Origin: Galaxea fascicularis
Lineage: Eukaryota; Cnidaria; Anthozoa; Scleractinia; Euphylliidae
Assembly: GCA_948470475.1 (NCBI GenBank)
Contig: OX419336.1
Coordinates: 32,680,415-32,744,414 of the forward strand
Reading direction: 5' to 3'
Length of the DNA stretch: 64,000 nt
Each line of letters starts with the position of its first letter. Within the stretch, counting starts at the first letter, position 1. A model generated the notes under the pieces. The model saw only the letters and a list, made by a program, of their open reading frames with translations. It made no database searches and was not told where the DNA came from. Positions 1 to 12,239 of the stretch are shown here, in pieces. Position numbers and translations under genes: made by a program.

Positions 1-292
1 AGCAGGGCCGTCAGGCGATAAAGTCACAGCATAGCAGAGGTTTATTAATTCTCGCCACATTTGTTTGAAAACAGAGAAAACAGTACGAACATTAAAGGAG
101 TTCAAACAATCACACATGAACTGACCCTCAGCCCTTAATTCCCCTGTACAGCGACAAAAAATTAGAGTCCCGTTTTTTCTATTCGACAAAGAGTGGATTG
201 TGAGTGGAAGGGTGATGACAAGCTTGTTCAGATGGCTGTCTACTATAGAATACGAAACATGTACTATCGTTATTGTATCAAGCATTCATTAC
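1..292. other. Intron 3' of exon 40, no other feature
   Basis: It begins with the donor of exon 40 in gene orientation. I see no exon, repeat or RNA here. Confidence 0.6.
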
Positions 293-817
293 CTGATTCG
301 TCTGTAGTTTCCTTTCCATCGGGTCATCAGTTTGCGTCTAACGCGATACACTTTCTTCCACTGTCGTCTATAACGGAAGACCATCACACAACGACGACGC
401 CTTCTTCGTCGCCGCCGTCTTCTTCGGCGTCGTCTTCTTCTCCTCCTCCTCATTCGTCGCCTTCTTCTGTTTTTACGGCGTCTCGACCTCCTCCTCAAGC
501 GCCGTCTTCTCCTTCTTCGTCTTCTCCTTTTCACTCTTCTGGTTTTTCTTCGCCTTCGTCGTCGGAAAATGCGTCTTCTGCGCCGATATCTCCGTATCGG
601 TGTCCAGCCTCTCCTTAACCGACACAAGATTTTACCGCGACTGACTTTTATGGGTCGGTATTGTCTGTTGTAATGGGCAGCCAGCTGTCCGTACCGGATA
701 CCGACTCTTCTCCATTTCCCCTTTATTGAGATCCGTAGTAGTCTCTGTAGTAGTCTTAAATTACGGAAGGTTCGTAATCTTCTTCCTACTCTGATTCGTA
801 CTGAGCGTTTAAGGAAA
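293..817 (-). CDS. Exon 40 (fused block, 525 nt, phase 2-2, last in window)
   Basis: The acceptor is ctccttttcttttctag|T, with a strong polypyrimidine tract, and the donor is CGAATCAG|GTAATG. The open frame runs about 190 nt upstream of the first start-like codon. The Cys motif is CVMVFRYRRQWKKVYRVRRK. Its donor shows that the gene continues past the left edge. Confidence 0.82.
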
Positions 818-2322
818 CTAGAAAAGAAAAGGAGGGAAAATGCAATGAATGCTGTGGTTAGTAGAGAATGTCTTCTGCAGGGGAATCATTCGCCTGGTCG
901 AATTTACACAGCGAATTGGCTCGCTTATGAAGCGCACTCAACCTCGTCCAGTCTATTTAAGTTATAATGTATTTGAAATGATACTTACACCCCCCATCAC
1001 CTGTTAAGGAAAAGGGACTAGTAGGTGAGAATGACTAGATCCTAGGTTATGCCACGGTTAATATTACTTTTAGAATCGCATAGCTATCGAGGCGAGCCGT
1101 ATACAGAGTGGAATTGAGACTTGAAAACGAGGCAAACCGATATAGGATGATAAAAGTGCCCAGCACATTCTGTTAACTGATTTTCACTGTAAAAGATATC
1201 ATTTATGAAGCCTCTGTAAAAGTTCAGAAAATGAGGCTTGTAAAACACGAGGTAAAAATAAAGCTATGTTTATTTGGCTTGATTCCTATCGCTGGCTCCT
1301 GACAGTCGTGACAAAAAAAAACGATATCTCACCCATCGCTTCGCGATTCGTGCGATAACGGTTTTTCGCGTTAAATTTAACGTGGAATTCACGAATCAGT
1401 TGATTAATTTTCCTGTAGAACAGATGGTGTAGACTTAACTTTTTGATAGGCCTAGAGGATCGAGTTGGCGAAAATAAGCCAAAGAATGAAGATCTCATTT
1501 GTTACCCTGTGTGTGCTGTGATGACGCATCATTCTTGTAGGACGTCATCCGCGCGCGCATCACCAGAGTGCATACACACATCATGGCTGAAAGGAATCTA
1601 TTGTTTTCTTGTTTCATGTTGAAGTGACGAGAATCCAAACTCCGTTGTTTTGAGCTTCTTTCTTGTTTAATTAAATGAGAAAATGTGCAACATTTTGGCT
1701 ATAAAAAGAGGCCAACGGAAAGCGAATAACTCCAAAAGAAAAATTAAGCTTCAAGGTTGAGATAAAATCCGAAAAAACGAAAAAACACTCGACAAACTCT
1801 AAAGTTAACTTCGAATTCAAGCTCAAGTCCTCTGATTCGTTAAACGAAATCACGCGCGGCGTGCGTAAAAACCAAACATACCAAGGGGGAAAAATTGTAC
1901 TTGTAAATATTACAAAAGCTCAAGAAAATTCTAACATCGGTCATGTTTTTGTTGTAATATCATCTGACACGCAATTCAGCCTTTATTTTTACGTTGCATG
2001 TGATTGGAATTTCCCGGAATACGAATAAGTGGCATGGCATATTCATTTATCCTTTAAGAAAGTTACCTTAAAGGATAAATTGAGGGAATTTCTAGAAATC
2101 GCTATGCTGAACGAGTCAATGGAACATACCTTCAGTTCTTCACATAACAACTGATCTTATCAATTCCTTCTCACCTTAATTTATAGGTCGTTTAGACTTT
2201 TTACCGCCGTCCTTTTGCGATAATTTCAATGAATTACCCTAAAACAATACTATAATTTAAACTTGAGCGAAATCTGGACAGCACTTCCCCTAACTTACTG
2301 CGAGATCTATACTTAGACTTAC
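818..2322. other. Intron between exons 39 and 40
   Basis: AT-rich unique-looking sequence. A small hairpin lies near 2050-2080 (ATCCTTTAAGAAAG / CCTTAAAGGAT). No exon seen. Confidence 0.6.
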
Positions 2323-2856
2323 TAGAATCTAGCCCATCCGCCACGGAATCGGAATTGGAAGATGCTTCCCTTACGGTACACCTTTCGCCATTTGCTACGG
2401 TAACGGAAACGTATTCCGCAAGGGCGTCGGCGTTTAACTCTCCTTCGCCGTCGTCTTCGTCGCCTTCGCCTTCTTCGGCGTCGTCTACTTCTCCTCCGTC
2501 TTCTTCGTCGTCGTCTCAGCCTGTTTCTTCTTTTTCGGTATCGCTGTCGTCGTCGTCTCCTTGTCCTTCGTAACTTCCTTTGTCTTCTTCGTTTCCGTCT
2601 TCTTCTCAGTCTGTACCTTCGTCTTTTAGAGATCTTTCGTCTTAATGTTCGCCATGTCCTTCTCAGTTTGTACTGCACTTCTCCATACCTGAATCTGACA
2701 GGCCTCGGTCGTTTTCTGAAGCGGACTACAAACCGTCGTTTTCGCGTTATCAGAGTACGCCATATCTTGTACACGCGAACTTGGAATCGGCGTCTATTTG
2801 ACCGAAGAACATGCCTCCTTCTGTTGTAATAGACTACCGCTCTATGCCCGTAGAAT
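2323..2856 (-). CDS. Exon 39 (fused block, 534 nt, phase 2-2)
   Basis: The acceptor is ttttctgctattag|A and the donor is AGATTCTA|GTAAGTC. It is the longest exon. The Cys motif is CGIRFRYRSKWRKVYRKGSI. Unlike its neighbours it ends with TA instead of AG, so the next exon must start with T or C; it starts with T and gives Tyr. Confidence 0.83.
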
Positions 2857-2935
2857 CTAATAGCAGAAAACAAGACAACGACAGATAACCTTAGAAGAAA
2901 TTTAGACAACTAATAACCCGAAGTCACTTACTGAA

Positions 2936-3160
2936 ACATCAAGGATCAATGTCAGTATCTAGGCAACTGCACACCCACCCCTCCCCCAACCCAACAAGTT
3001 ATAAGGGCTAAAAAGTTAATGTTAATGCTGGGTTAGGGGAGGGGTAAGTGCGCTGGATCACTGTCAGTATCTGGGCAACTGCAAACCCACCCCTCCCCCG
3101 ACCCAACAAGTTACAATAAGCTAAAAAGTTAATGTTAATGTTGGGTTAACCCTTTCTCTC
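2936..3160. mobile_element. Duplicated MITE-like element (GGATCANTGTCAGTATCT)
   Basis: Two head-to-tail copies about 114 bp apart, each starting GGATCANTGTCAGTATCTNG. Inside each, CCACCCCTCCCCCAACCCAAC is mirrored by GTTGGGTTAGGGGAGGGG, so each can fold back. I know this motif as a common scleractinian repeat. Confidence 0.75.
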
Positions 3161-4257
3161 CCAAGATCTGATTAAGGAGGCTCGACCGGGTTTTTAGCCT
3201 AGTGCGCGCACGTGCGTAAGCAACACACGCCATTCCTGAGCTTCTCGCGCGACTCAAAATTGCTATAAAAAGTAAAAGCACCCGCCTGCCGCGCATGCTC
3301 AAATGCTAATCTTGTCGTCTCGAAAGTTTGAAGTTTCGCAACTTCAGTCGCTTATATTTCAACTGTCGGTAGGAATAAAATAAGAAAGCAATAGACAAAA
3401 GGTAATTTTTTTTTCAAAACGACAACAGATTTCGATTTTAGGGGCTCAACTGAAAGCATCGTATGGTTGCCATGGTAACAGATTTTCTAAAGTAAATGTG
3501 ATGTAATGAATCTATGATGTTCCTTTTATTTCTGCGGAAAATTTCATACTGGTACGATGAACCAAACAGTATTTAGAAAAAAGTTTGTAGAACTTGTCTC
3601 GGGAAAATGAAAATTATTTCGAACCACCTAAATAATTGTCCTTTCTCGCCGCTATACAGTTCCTTGTACACTAGTTTAGTTTTAGTTTTTTTTTAGTTAC
3701 TTAGTTATTTGGGATTATATCGAGACAAACCCTCTGGCTGAGACGTTTGTCTCTTCTTATCACCTGTCTGCTGGATAATTCAATGATATGATCAGGAAAG
3801 GTTAGGCATGCTAATCACCTCTGGGATTTAAAAGCTTAAGGGAGGGGTAGGCACGCACTTGCCCATATACAACATCACGAGCAAAATACACTGTTTTCAC
3901 TTCACTGATCGTACTTCAAGTACCCACTGAGGCTGTTATACATAGCCTCTAATACTACGTATGCTGCACTGAAAGGGAACAGGAGAAGATAAAGATTGAG
4001 TAACTTCCTTTCTTTAACGTGGAATTACGAGCTTAATTTGCAGTGCAATTAGATGCATTGCATTTTTTTAGAATGAAAAGCTACTGAAATTACACCAAAC
4101 TTGCCCTACCCAGTGACGAGGAAGCTTAGCCTGCCAATGCAACCACTTAGGGGTAAGTGCTTCTAATTCATTGGCACTGCTTGGCCTCTGTTTAAAGGTT
4201 TGACGCCGACGTCAACAGTATACTGAACTGATTTGTGAGATTGTTTGTTCGTAATGA

Positions 4258-4268
4258 TGATGATGATG

Positions 4269-4303
<35 letters not shown>

Positions 4304-4570
4304 TTTACTTTAGTAAATCTTTTTAGCTGAGCACAGGCGCTCTACTAATTGGGGAGACTGTAAATCAAATGAACTGTAACTCAACTCAATTCAAATGTTG
4401 GTTTTTAAGGAGATGGGAAAACCGGAGTTCCGGAGAAAAACCTCTCGGATCAGAGTAGAGAACCAGCTAACCCAGCCCACTTTCGACGCCGAGTCCAGGA
4501 ATCGAACCAGGGACACATTGGTGGAAGGCGAGAGCTCTCAACAATGTGCCAACCATGCTTGCGTCTTTTT
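4258..4570 (-). mobile_element. tRNA-derived SINE with GAT/AAT tail
   Basis: On the minus strand an A-box-like TGGCACATTGTTGAGAGC and a B-box GGTTCGATTCC head the element, which ends in a run of AAT/GAT triplets (plus strand 4258-4302). Confidence 0.72.
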
Positions 4571-4913
4571 CGCGGAGCTTTAACTTAAGAGTATCGTAAA
4601 TCCAGAAACAGAGCTCTAGGGCATTTGAATCATGACTGCAGAAAGCTAACGTTGCCTTGGTATCAATGAACTGGTGGTCTAGTTCGGTAGACAAAGATTA
4701 TGCACGATGTTCCCAAACGAAATCGACCGTCAACAAGCGTGAAACTACCCTACTTACCCTTGCGATTAATTAAAGTAAGAGCATCAATGTTGTTGCATTC
4801 GAGTTCTTGAAAAGGTGAATTCAGTTTGTTGTAGTAGTAGTAGTTGTTGTTGTTGTATTCACCCTTACCACTCGTAAAAGTAGTTTTGAAACTTTACCAG
4901 TAGGTTGTCTTAC

Positions 4914-5399
4914 CTAAGTCGTCCAACTCCACGCCTGCCAGAGAACACAAACTTTCTTCCTCTGCGAACAAGATTTCTCCAGTGACGCCTATACTTCATT
5001 CTCAAGACACATCTTCGACGCCTTCGCCTACGCTGTCTTCGACGCACTCGTCTCCGTCTCCTTCTTCGCCTTCGACGCTTGCGTCTGCGAGCCCTCCTTC
5101 GTCTCCGTCTTCTACGTCTCCTTCGCTTTCGTCTGCTTCGCCTTCGCAAATGTCGCCGTCGTCGTCGCCTGCTTTTTCTCCCTCGTAATAGTCTCCGGAA
5201 TACTATCCAGCGTCTTCCAAATCGGACTCTTGGCCACCCTCGATAGAAAATCAATGTTCGTCTCTTATTTCGGTAACGAATCGTGAATCTGTGGCCAAAC
5301 CGTCTGACGCGTAGCCATTGTCTTCTTCTTTTAATTTCCAAGGTGAATCTGCGAATCCAGCGATGACCATCCCAGATGCGAATATTGCCACGGGCGAAT
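4914..5399 (-). CDS. Exon 38 (fused block, 486 nt, phase 2-2)
   Basis: The acceptor is acttttatttag|A and the donor is CGACTTAG|GTAAGA. The front block includes GHRWIRRFTLEIKRRRQWLR, with Glu, rare in this protein. The Cys motif is CVLRMKYRRHWRNLVRRGRK. Confidence 0.84.
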
Positions 5400-5899
5400 C
5401 TAAATAAAAGTTTCACAAGATACCTAAATCACGTTTGTAATAGAATAAAAGCAAGTCCTTCACTATCAATTCCCACTTCATTTCTTAGGCTGATGAACAC
5501 TGCTAGCTAAGGCGGATGTAAAATGCCAACTCTAATTGCTGATGTAACGATTTGCTATGGGTTATGGGCAGGTATGCCACTCGCACGTCATGGGCAAGTG
5601 CGTGGAGTTGCAGTGTTTCAAGACCAGCGAACATTTAACCCATGTGGCAAATTAGAAAAACATTGTCATCATCTGCAACCTCAACGCCCAATTTACTGTA
5701 ATCTGAAATATGCTGTCCTGAAGTTTTCCTGTTTAGTCATCAAGACGTAATGTGGAAAGAAATCGCTGTATTTTCAATATACGCAAAGAAAGGCACATAC
5801 CGCCGAGAGAGCAAGAAACAATGGCGAATCACTCTTCCTTGATCTGTATTTCTCCCATGAGATTTTAAGTAGCGGTAAAAGCACACAAATATCTCATAC
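5400..5899. other. Intron between exons 37 and 38
   Basis: A short intron with no repeat or exon that I can support. A 75-codon plus-strand frame resembles nothing known. Confidence 0.55.
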
Positions 5900-6358
5900 C
5901 TAATTTTACGAGTTTTTGCTCCATATTGTACTTTATATCCCCTTCCCGATTTGAAAACAGGATACCAGCGACGTCCGTGGCGCACCCGTATCACACATCT
6001 GCGAAGCCGTCGTCGTCTCCTTCGTCGTCTTCGCCGTCGTCTTCTCCTGTTCCTTCTTATTCGTCGCTTTCGCCTCCTTCGTCGCCTCCGCCTTCTTCTG
6101 TTGACTCTTTGCCTTCGCCTTTGTCTTTTACTTAGCCTTCTTTTGATAAGCCTCCATTTCCCCTTTCGTTGCCTGAACACTTTGCCATTGTACAGTTTTA
6201 TCATTCTGAATCTTCTACGGTTAGTTATCACCAATCGAGGACCTCGTTTCTTGATACGTTTCCATATTCCTCCTTGTTTGACCTGGAGACGATAGCTTAG
6301 TTTTCGGAATCTAATACGTTTTCCTCGCCATTTCAAAGAAACTACGCCACGATGATAT
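5900..6358 (-). CDS. Exon 37 (fused block, 459 nt, phase 2-2)
   Basis: The acceptor is gtgaattttcag|A and the donor is AAATTAG|GTATGA. The exon starts about 20 nt upstream of the first Met (YHRGVVSLKWRGKRIRFRKL). The Cys motif is CVIRVRHGRRWYPVFKSGRG. Confidence 0.83.
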
Positions 6359-7127
6359 CTGAAAATTCACAAAAGGACCTATAATTAACACAATATCCTA
6401 TTAATAACTCCTGTCCTCCTTATGCGCTCACAGATCAAGCTTATTCGTCTTTCTCTGATTCTTGGGGAGTTACATCAAAACTGCATATGCGCAAGTACTA
6501 CTATGTCCCGAACAACTATTTAACGCGTGAAACTTTGTATAGGAAACATAGTCTGTTAGGTAATCAACGAAGACTAATCAACAATGGAGTCGTATGACAG
6601 AACCTGGGCGACTTTGGTGTCTTACTACAGCGACTCATACTATGTACAAGCCGCTTGGAGGCGAAAATAACAGATACTAAACGACAGTTCCCTTTTGGAG
6701 CTCTAAGTAAATATCCGGGATCTTATGAGTGTGAGCTGATAAGGGAATGAGGCTAGGTTACCGTCTTCTTTTCTCTCAGCTATACTATCGAGGCCCACCC
6801 ATTCATCTCTGAACGTGTGCAACCGTACTGCTGAGTAATGGCGGATACTTCCCCGCCTTTACTCGGGATTGTTCACTTAGTTAGCACAACTTTAATTTCA
6901 GGTGTTTTTATTTGGTAAAAATAAAGGGCGTCTTGTATGGCCAAAATATGGCAAAGTGTTGTCTAAGCTCGTTCTTGCCAGCAAACCGAGCGTTGCCACT
7001 GCAATATATAAACTAGTGGCTATTAACAAAAGTTGAAGTGTTGCAAGAAGGTGTTGAATTAAGAGCCCTTCATAAAGGCCAAAAAATAGTCCTGCATATG
7101 TTTGTTATCTTTAACGAATAATTCTTA

Positions 7128-7538
7128 TTATCATTCGATGGATATTTCCCCCCTTTTCATTGGGTGAGAGCCCACCACGTGACCTGCAAATAACTGCTCA
7201 TGCGTAATATCGTCTAAATGCGTTTTTGCTGCAAATAATATTCTGCTCATGCGCAATTGTAACCACGCTAGAATAAATTATTTAACTGAGAAGGAAACCA
7301 ATTGATTTCTGCCAGCAGCGCACGCTTACCGCTTCCCAAAAAAAAAAGTATCAAAACAAACTTGGTGATCGAATGATAAAACAATTATTAAACTCGGTTA
7401 TCGCAAAATTATCATGATTTGCCAGTGTCTCGCAGATCAATTATTTGCCTCAGCCTTCGGCTTCGGCAAATAATTGGTGTGCTCGCCACTGACAAATCAC
7501 GATATTTTGCTCAACCTAGTCCAATAATTGTTAATTGC
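7128..7538. repeat. Dispersed ~0.4-kb repeat, copy 1
   Basis: It opens TATTATCATTCGATGGATAT and closes CCAATAATTGTTAATT. The same segment occurs at 55508-55900 with small deletions. It contains AAAACAATTATT and AATAATTGTT as an inverted pair. Confidence 0.85.
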
Positions 7539-8922
7539 TACCCTCCTCACGGGCACAACTGACATGGCCACCGTGGTTATTTGCAAAGTAAATTTTGTTT
7601 CAGTCGATGTTCTTTTCCCTGCGTCGGTAAACAGGAAAACTGCTATCCTCAGGACCTCTTTACAAGGAACAAAAAAAAAGTCCTCCGTTGGACCAAACCA
7701 TTGGAATATTCAACTGTGAGTTTCATCCCGTCGCCTTCTGTGTGTTTTTGCATAGTAAATTAAGCTTATGATTAATCGTGCGCAAATGCAGAACAGACAT
7801 CGAACATTTCGAGTTTGCTTTTAACCTCTCAATCGTATCTTTTAGTTTTAGTTGTAGCATGTGTATTACTGTAACTCTACAGATCAGCTTCTGTGTTGTT
7901 TTTCAATACTTTAATTTATTAACTTAATCAAACAATCTGTTCCTGCCTCGAATAGCATTTCATGCTAATTTGCAGGGCAAATGTTCTTCGGTATTACTTT
8001 AAGTGTGTTTTTAATAAAGTTGTTGTTATTGTGGGCATCGCGGACTTCTTTTTAAAGTGAAATAGTTAAAGAAAGATTTCTAATCGTAAAAAAGGTTGAT
8101 GAACAGGTCTTGGGCAGGAAACAAGCTTGAAGATTTTACAGCATCCTTGATGACAGCCGGTAATAAGTTATATCACTTTTCAAATTGACACAACTTCGCC
8201 ACTTTGTGAAGCAAGTAACCGGCAGAAAGCTTTTCTAGCAAATGACTGTATTTAGACAAACAACATATTTGGTTTTAAGAGCAACATATTATTGATTTTA
8301 CTGTTTACATGCAGACAGGCACGTTGACGACAACACTTCGATCAGGTTTCTCTACAAGGTAATTTTGCGATCGCAAATAAATGAATTTCCAAGCCAAAAC
8401 ACCAGTCTTGTTGAGAAAGTCTATATCCTTTGGCTTAAATGATCAGTATGAAACTTGTTTGTGAAAGCAAATAAACATTTGAAATTAAAGTCGCCATGCT
8501 GTGGGACTTCAGTCTTCAGGTTTCACGTGAAACGGAAACCAGCCTAAATCGAGAGACCCTGGGAATGAGGTTGCAAAACCAACCTCGCGTCGCCCCAAAT
8601 AACGATAATATAGAGCATAAATAATGTTTAACTGTCCCATGTGTTCACTGCAGTATATGTACAATGTTCTGCTCCGATTGTGTTCGTCAGAGATAAAAGG
8701 TCTGATTGAGTAGACTGTCGTTTAAACTGGAGGCACTTTCAGGTCATAGACTATTTTTTGAGAGGGTCGCATCCCATGCTGCGACACGTTGACCTATTCT
8801 TGCATGTCATTTCTTACTTCTAAACAGTATATGATAATGACAAGCATTAACCACATGGCTTACCATGCAAAACCACCCGTCACCAATAAGATCACCCATC
8901 AGAGGATTTACCAATTTCTTAC

Positions 8923-9372
8923 CTCAACTTCTTGTACCGCTTTCCATAACGGAACACAAATTTTCTTCCTTTCCTGTAAACCGGTCGCCAACTTCCATTG
9001 AATCTGAAACGCAGCACGCACCGGCGCTTCCTTCTCCGACGCCTTCTTCGTAGCCGGCGTCGGCGTCTTTGTCTTCGACGACGCCGTCTCATCCTCCTTC
9101 TATACCGTCTCCTCTTCCTTCTTAATCTTCTCCTTCTTCGTTTCCTCCTTCCTCGTCTTCTTCCGTACCCGACGACCTTCCAACGTCTATTAATAAGCAT
9201 CCTCAAGTTTCTCCTGCCTATTTTCAGTCTTCTGCGAGCTCCCCTGTACCTCAGTCGCACGGTTCTCCCCACACGTTTACCGTATTTCCAGCGTGAACCG
9301 ATTCTTACTCCAAACAATTTGCCGATTTTTCTAATTTTCTTTCCTCCCACTTTCACTGTTCCTCGGGAGTAC
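8923..9372 (-). CDS. Exon 36 (fused block, 450 nt, phase 2-2)
   Basis: The acceptor is tttgtttcaccag|G and the donor is AAGTTGAG|GTAAGA. The front block runs YSRGTVKVGGKKIRKIGKLF onward. The Cys motif is CVLRFRFNGSWRPVYRKGRK. It is the shortest fused exon. Confidence 0.85.
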
Positions 9373-9849
9373 CTGGTGAAACAAAAAAAAATAAAAAACA
9401 ATAGATGATTTTAGATCATTTTTTTCGCTTTTACATAAAGAAGAAGCTGTGTGCACAGTGACTTGTCTTTTCAGTGGAGGCGAGCCCCGCAAGAGTTTAA
9501 TTTGTCTTGCTACAAAGCTCAGTGCTTTTCAAAAATTCATGTAAACTAGGTAGCGTAAGAACAGATTGATTTGTATGTGAAAAGCAGCGAGATTTGTATG
9601 AAAACAAAGTCAATCCGGTCTCGTATTCAGTCAACGCACAATTAAAGTACATACCAAGTAGAAAATTATATATGTTGTGCCGCGTAGCACTATAAACACA
9701 TACAAGTGGTGGAACAGAATATAAGAATTTTTTCTTTGCCTCGTGTGGTTCCCTGATACCCTTTACTAGGGCTAACGCCCAGTGGGTTTTTCATGGGTTT
9801 CTATTAGCACTTGAATTTACACTTCAGAGTCAATTCTCTGTTCCACCCC

Positions 9850-10590
9850 AAGTAGAAAATTATGTTTGCTTATTTGAAAGGCTGTGAAAGTGGCACTTTC
9901 GTTTTTGAAAGATTTTCTTTCATTCCCGAGATATTCAAGCTTTTGCGTTAAAATTGATGACGTCACAAATGGTTTAAGAAAGACCATAAATCACAAAATC
10001 TAGAATATCTCTGATATATTTGAGTGATGTTCTAACTTGGCACCAGTCATGTACGTCAGGTAAGACACAAGATGACACCCACTGTGCTGCTTACATGGCA
10101 ACAGTTCCGCTTCTCGGTCTATTTCAGTCAAGCAGGATTCACTTTTGTCACGATTCAGTTTTGTCTCAATCAAGCATTATTCACATACGATGAGCTAGTG
10201 AGGAGACGTAAGGTAATATTGGCATCACGTGACTGTGTTTCAAGTAGGACTATCTGTCACTCCTCATCTGGTTAAAATGGAGATATTTGGTTCTTGGCAA
10301 ACAAGGCCTTTAGCCTAGACTGTTGCTATGGCAACATCACAGTGAGAATCATTTTGCATCTTTCCTGACGTACATCACTGGTGCCAAGTTTGAATGACAT
10401 CACTCGAATATTTACAGAGATATTCTTAAGTTTGTGATATATATTCTAACGTAAACCACTTTTGACGTGATCAATTTTAAAGCAAAAACTTTAATATCTC
10501 GGGAATGAAAGAAGATCTTTCAAAAAAGAAAACGCCATTCTTACTCACTTTTAAAGTCCTTTCCAATAAGCAAACATAATTTTTTTACTT
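9850..10590. mobile_element. Long inverted-repeat (foldback) element
   Basis: Arms of about 200 bp: AAGTAGAAAATTATGTTTGC at the left mirrors GCAAACATAATTTTTTTACTT at the right, and TTGGCACCAGTCATGTACGT mirrors ACGTACATCACTGGTGCCAA. The centre (about 10070-10350) has no recognisable transposase. Confidence 0.82.
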
Positions 10591-11009
10591 CATACGCATT
10601 TTAAAACTATATTTGAATAATTTTCTGTTGAATTATCAAACGAGTAATTATACATTTCCAGGAAAAAAGCTCTAACAACAGAGTGCAAGCTCATTAAAAG
10701 TAAGAGAGTCATATAATGGTTCAGGAGGAGGTTTACTTCTGAGACAACGGATACCTATTCGTGGAATGAGAAGCTGTTCCCGGCTGTCGGTCGCTCTCAT
10801 AGTCCTAAAGTCAGGATCCAGTGAAGCTGTACAACTCCGCCATATATTAATAGAGACGGCGACATGTCCATTAATACTCTTGGTTTTTTTCGCTTTTATA
10901 CTTGGGAACTTTCCTTGCATAGGAATGCCTTTAGACTACAAATTACCACCTTTTGACTTCACTTAAATTAATTCCAATTTGCAATTATATAAGCAAACTC
11001 ATATCTTAC

Positions 11010-11519
11010 CTGAAAGAAAGCCAGCGTCCACCAAGCTTACATTTTAATCCGCCACGCTTTCTGTAAACGTTTTTCCATACGCCCCGATATCGGAACCGCA
11101 ACACGCATCTTCCACGCCTCCTTCGCCGTCTTCGCCGTCTTCGCCTTCTTCGTCGACGCCGTAGTCGTCGTCTCCTTCGTCGCCTTCTTCTTCTCTTTCG
11201 TCTACGCTGCCTTCGTCGACGCTTTCTAACTCTTCTTCGTCTTCGCTTTCCAAGCTGCCTCATTCTAGATAGTCTTCCATACCTTCTTCTCAGTCTTCGT
11301 CGGCCTCGGTACACAAATGTTCTCCATCTCTTTTTTATTTTCCTTTGCACCTTTCCTCCCTTTAGTCTAAACCGCCTTAGTGTTCGGCCCTTCCAGAAGT
11401 AATAAAGCTTTCTTCTGATAAACTTCACTGGACGCCAACGTTTACCTGCTCTAACTCGAACTTCAGTCAATTTTCTCCTTATGCCACGCCGAAGGACAAA
11501 GATTCTTCCTCCAATGCAC
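11010..11519 (-). CDS. Exon 35 (fused block, 510 nt, phase 2-2)
   Basis: The acceptor is ttcttgattgaaag|G and the donor is TTTCAG|GTAAGA. The front block includes GKRWRPVKFIRRKLYYFWKG. The Arg tract is about 50 residues, with Lys and Gln. The Cys motif is CVLRFRYRGVWKNVYRKRGG. Confidence 0.84.
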
Positions 11520-12239
11520 CTTTCAATCAAGAACGAGAAAAGAATCATATTAAAATGAGCAATGATAGTAAGTTTCGAGGGGCCGAAAGCCATGAGCTTC
11601 CTAGCGGGGTCCTGAGAGAATGTGTTTTTCACAGGATTGAAGGTAAGCTTCGCATAGATGGCTCAGGACACCTGTTAACGAAGTGGAACCTTTAACCTCT
11701 GCAATCTCAGTGGACACTGATGCGGCCAGCTGGGCTGTGGAGCCTTGTATAGCCACAATACCAAACGTCAAAATTTTAAGGAATAGAAGGCCACATAAAG
11801 TTGAATTAATTTTTTTCTCTCTCTAAATCCCCGGCTAAACGATCAAACATTTTCATCCAACCTCATGTTGAACGAGTATGTTTGACCGTTTAGCCGCCCT
11901 CTCAACATTGCATTTGAATGGCTTCCCCAAATCAAACATTTTTAAACGTGTGAGAAGACAAATTTTCGGCGCTTCGCACGGGCTACATGTAAACTTCTCT
12001 AAAAGGTCACTGACAAACACACCGATAAGGTTGCCCACTCTAGGAGGGTAATATGCCTAAAAGTTGAAACAGCCAGCCTAATATGTGTTTTCAAAAATGA
12101 ACGAGTAGAAAGCTACATGATGGGAGTGCAAAAGTATTGCGATAGAGTGAACGTCGGATGAAAATACCTAAGTAATCTGAAAGCCACTATGGTCACGTGG
12201 TAACAAGCATTACCCCTACCTTATTACCCGCTACTAGGT

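Noticed and set aside
193..618. Plus-strand Ser/Pro-rich frames opposite the Arg exons (also at 2355, 4982, 5926, 18960, 51708, 60093)
   Set aside because: TCG, TCT, CCT and ACG are the complements of Arg codons, so these frames are mirror images. Splice sites, phase and the Cys motif all fit the minus strand only.
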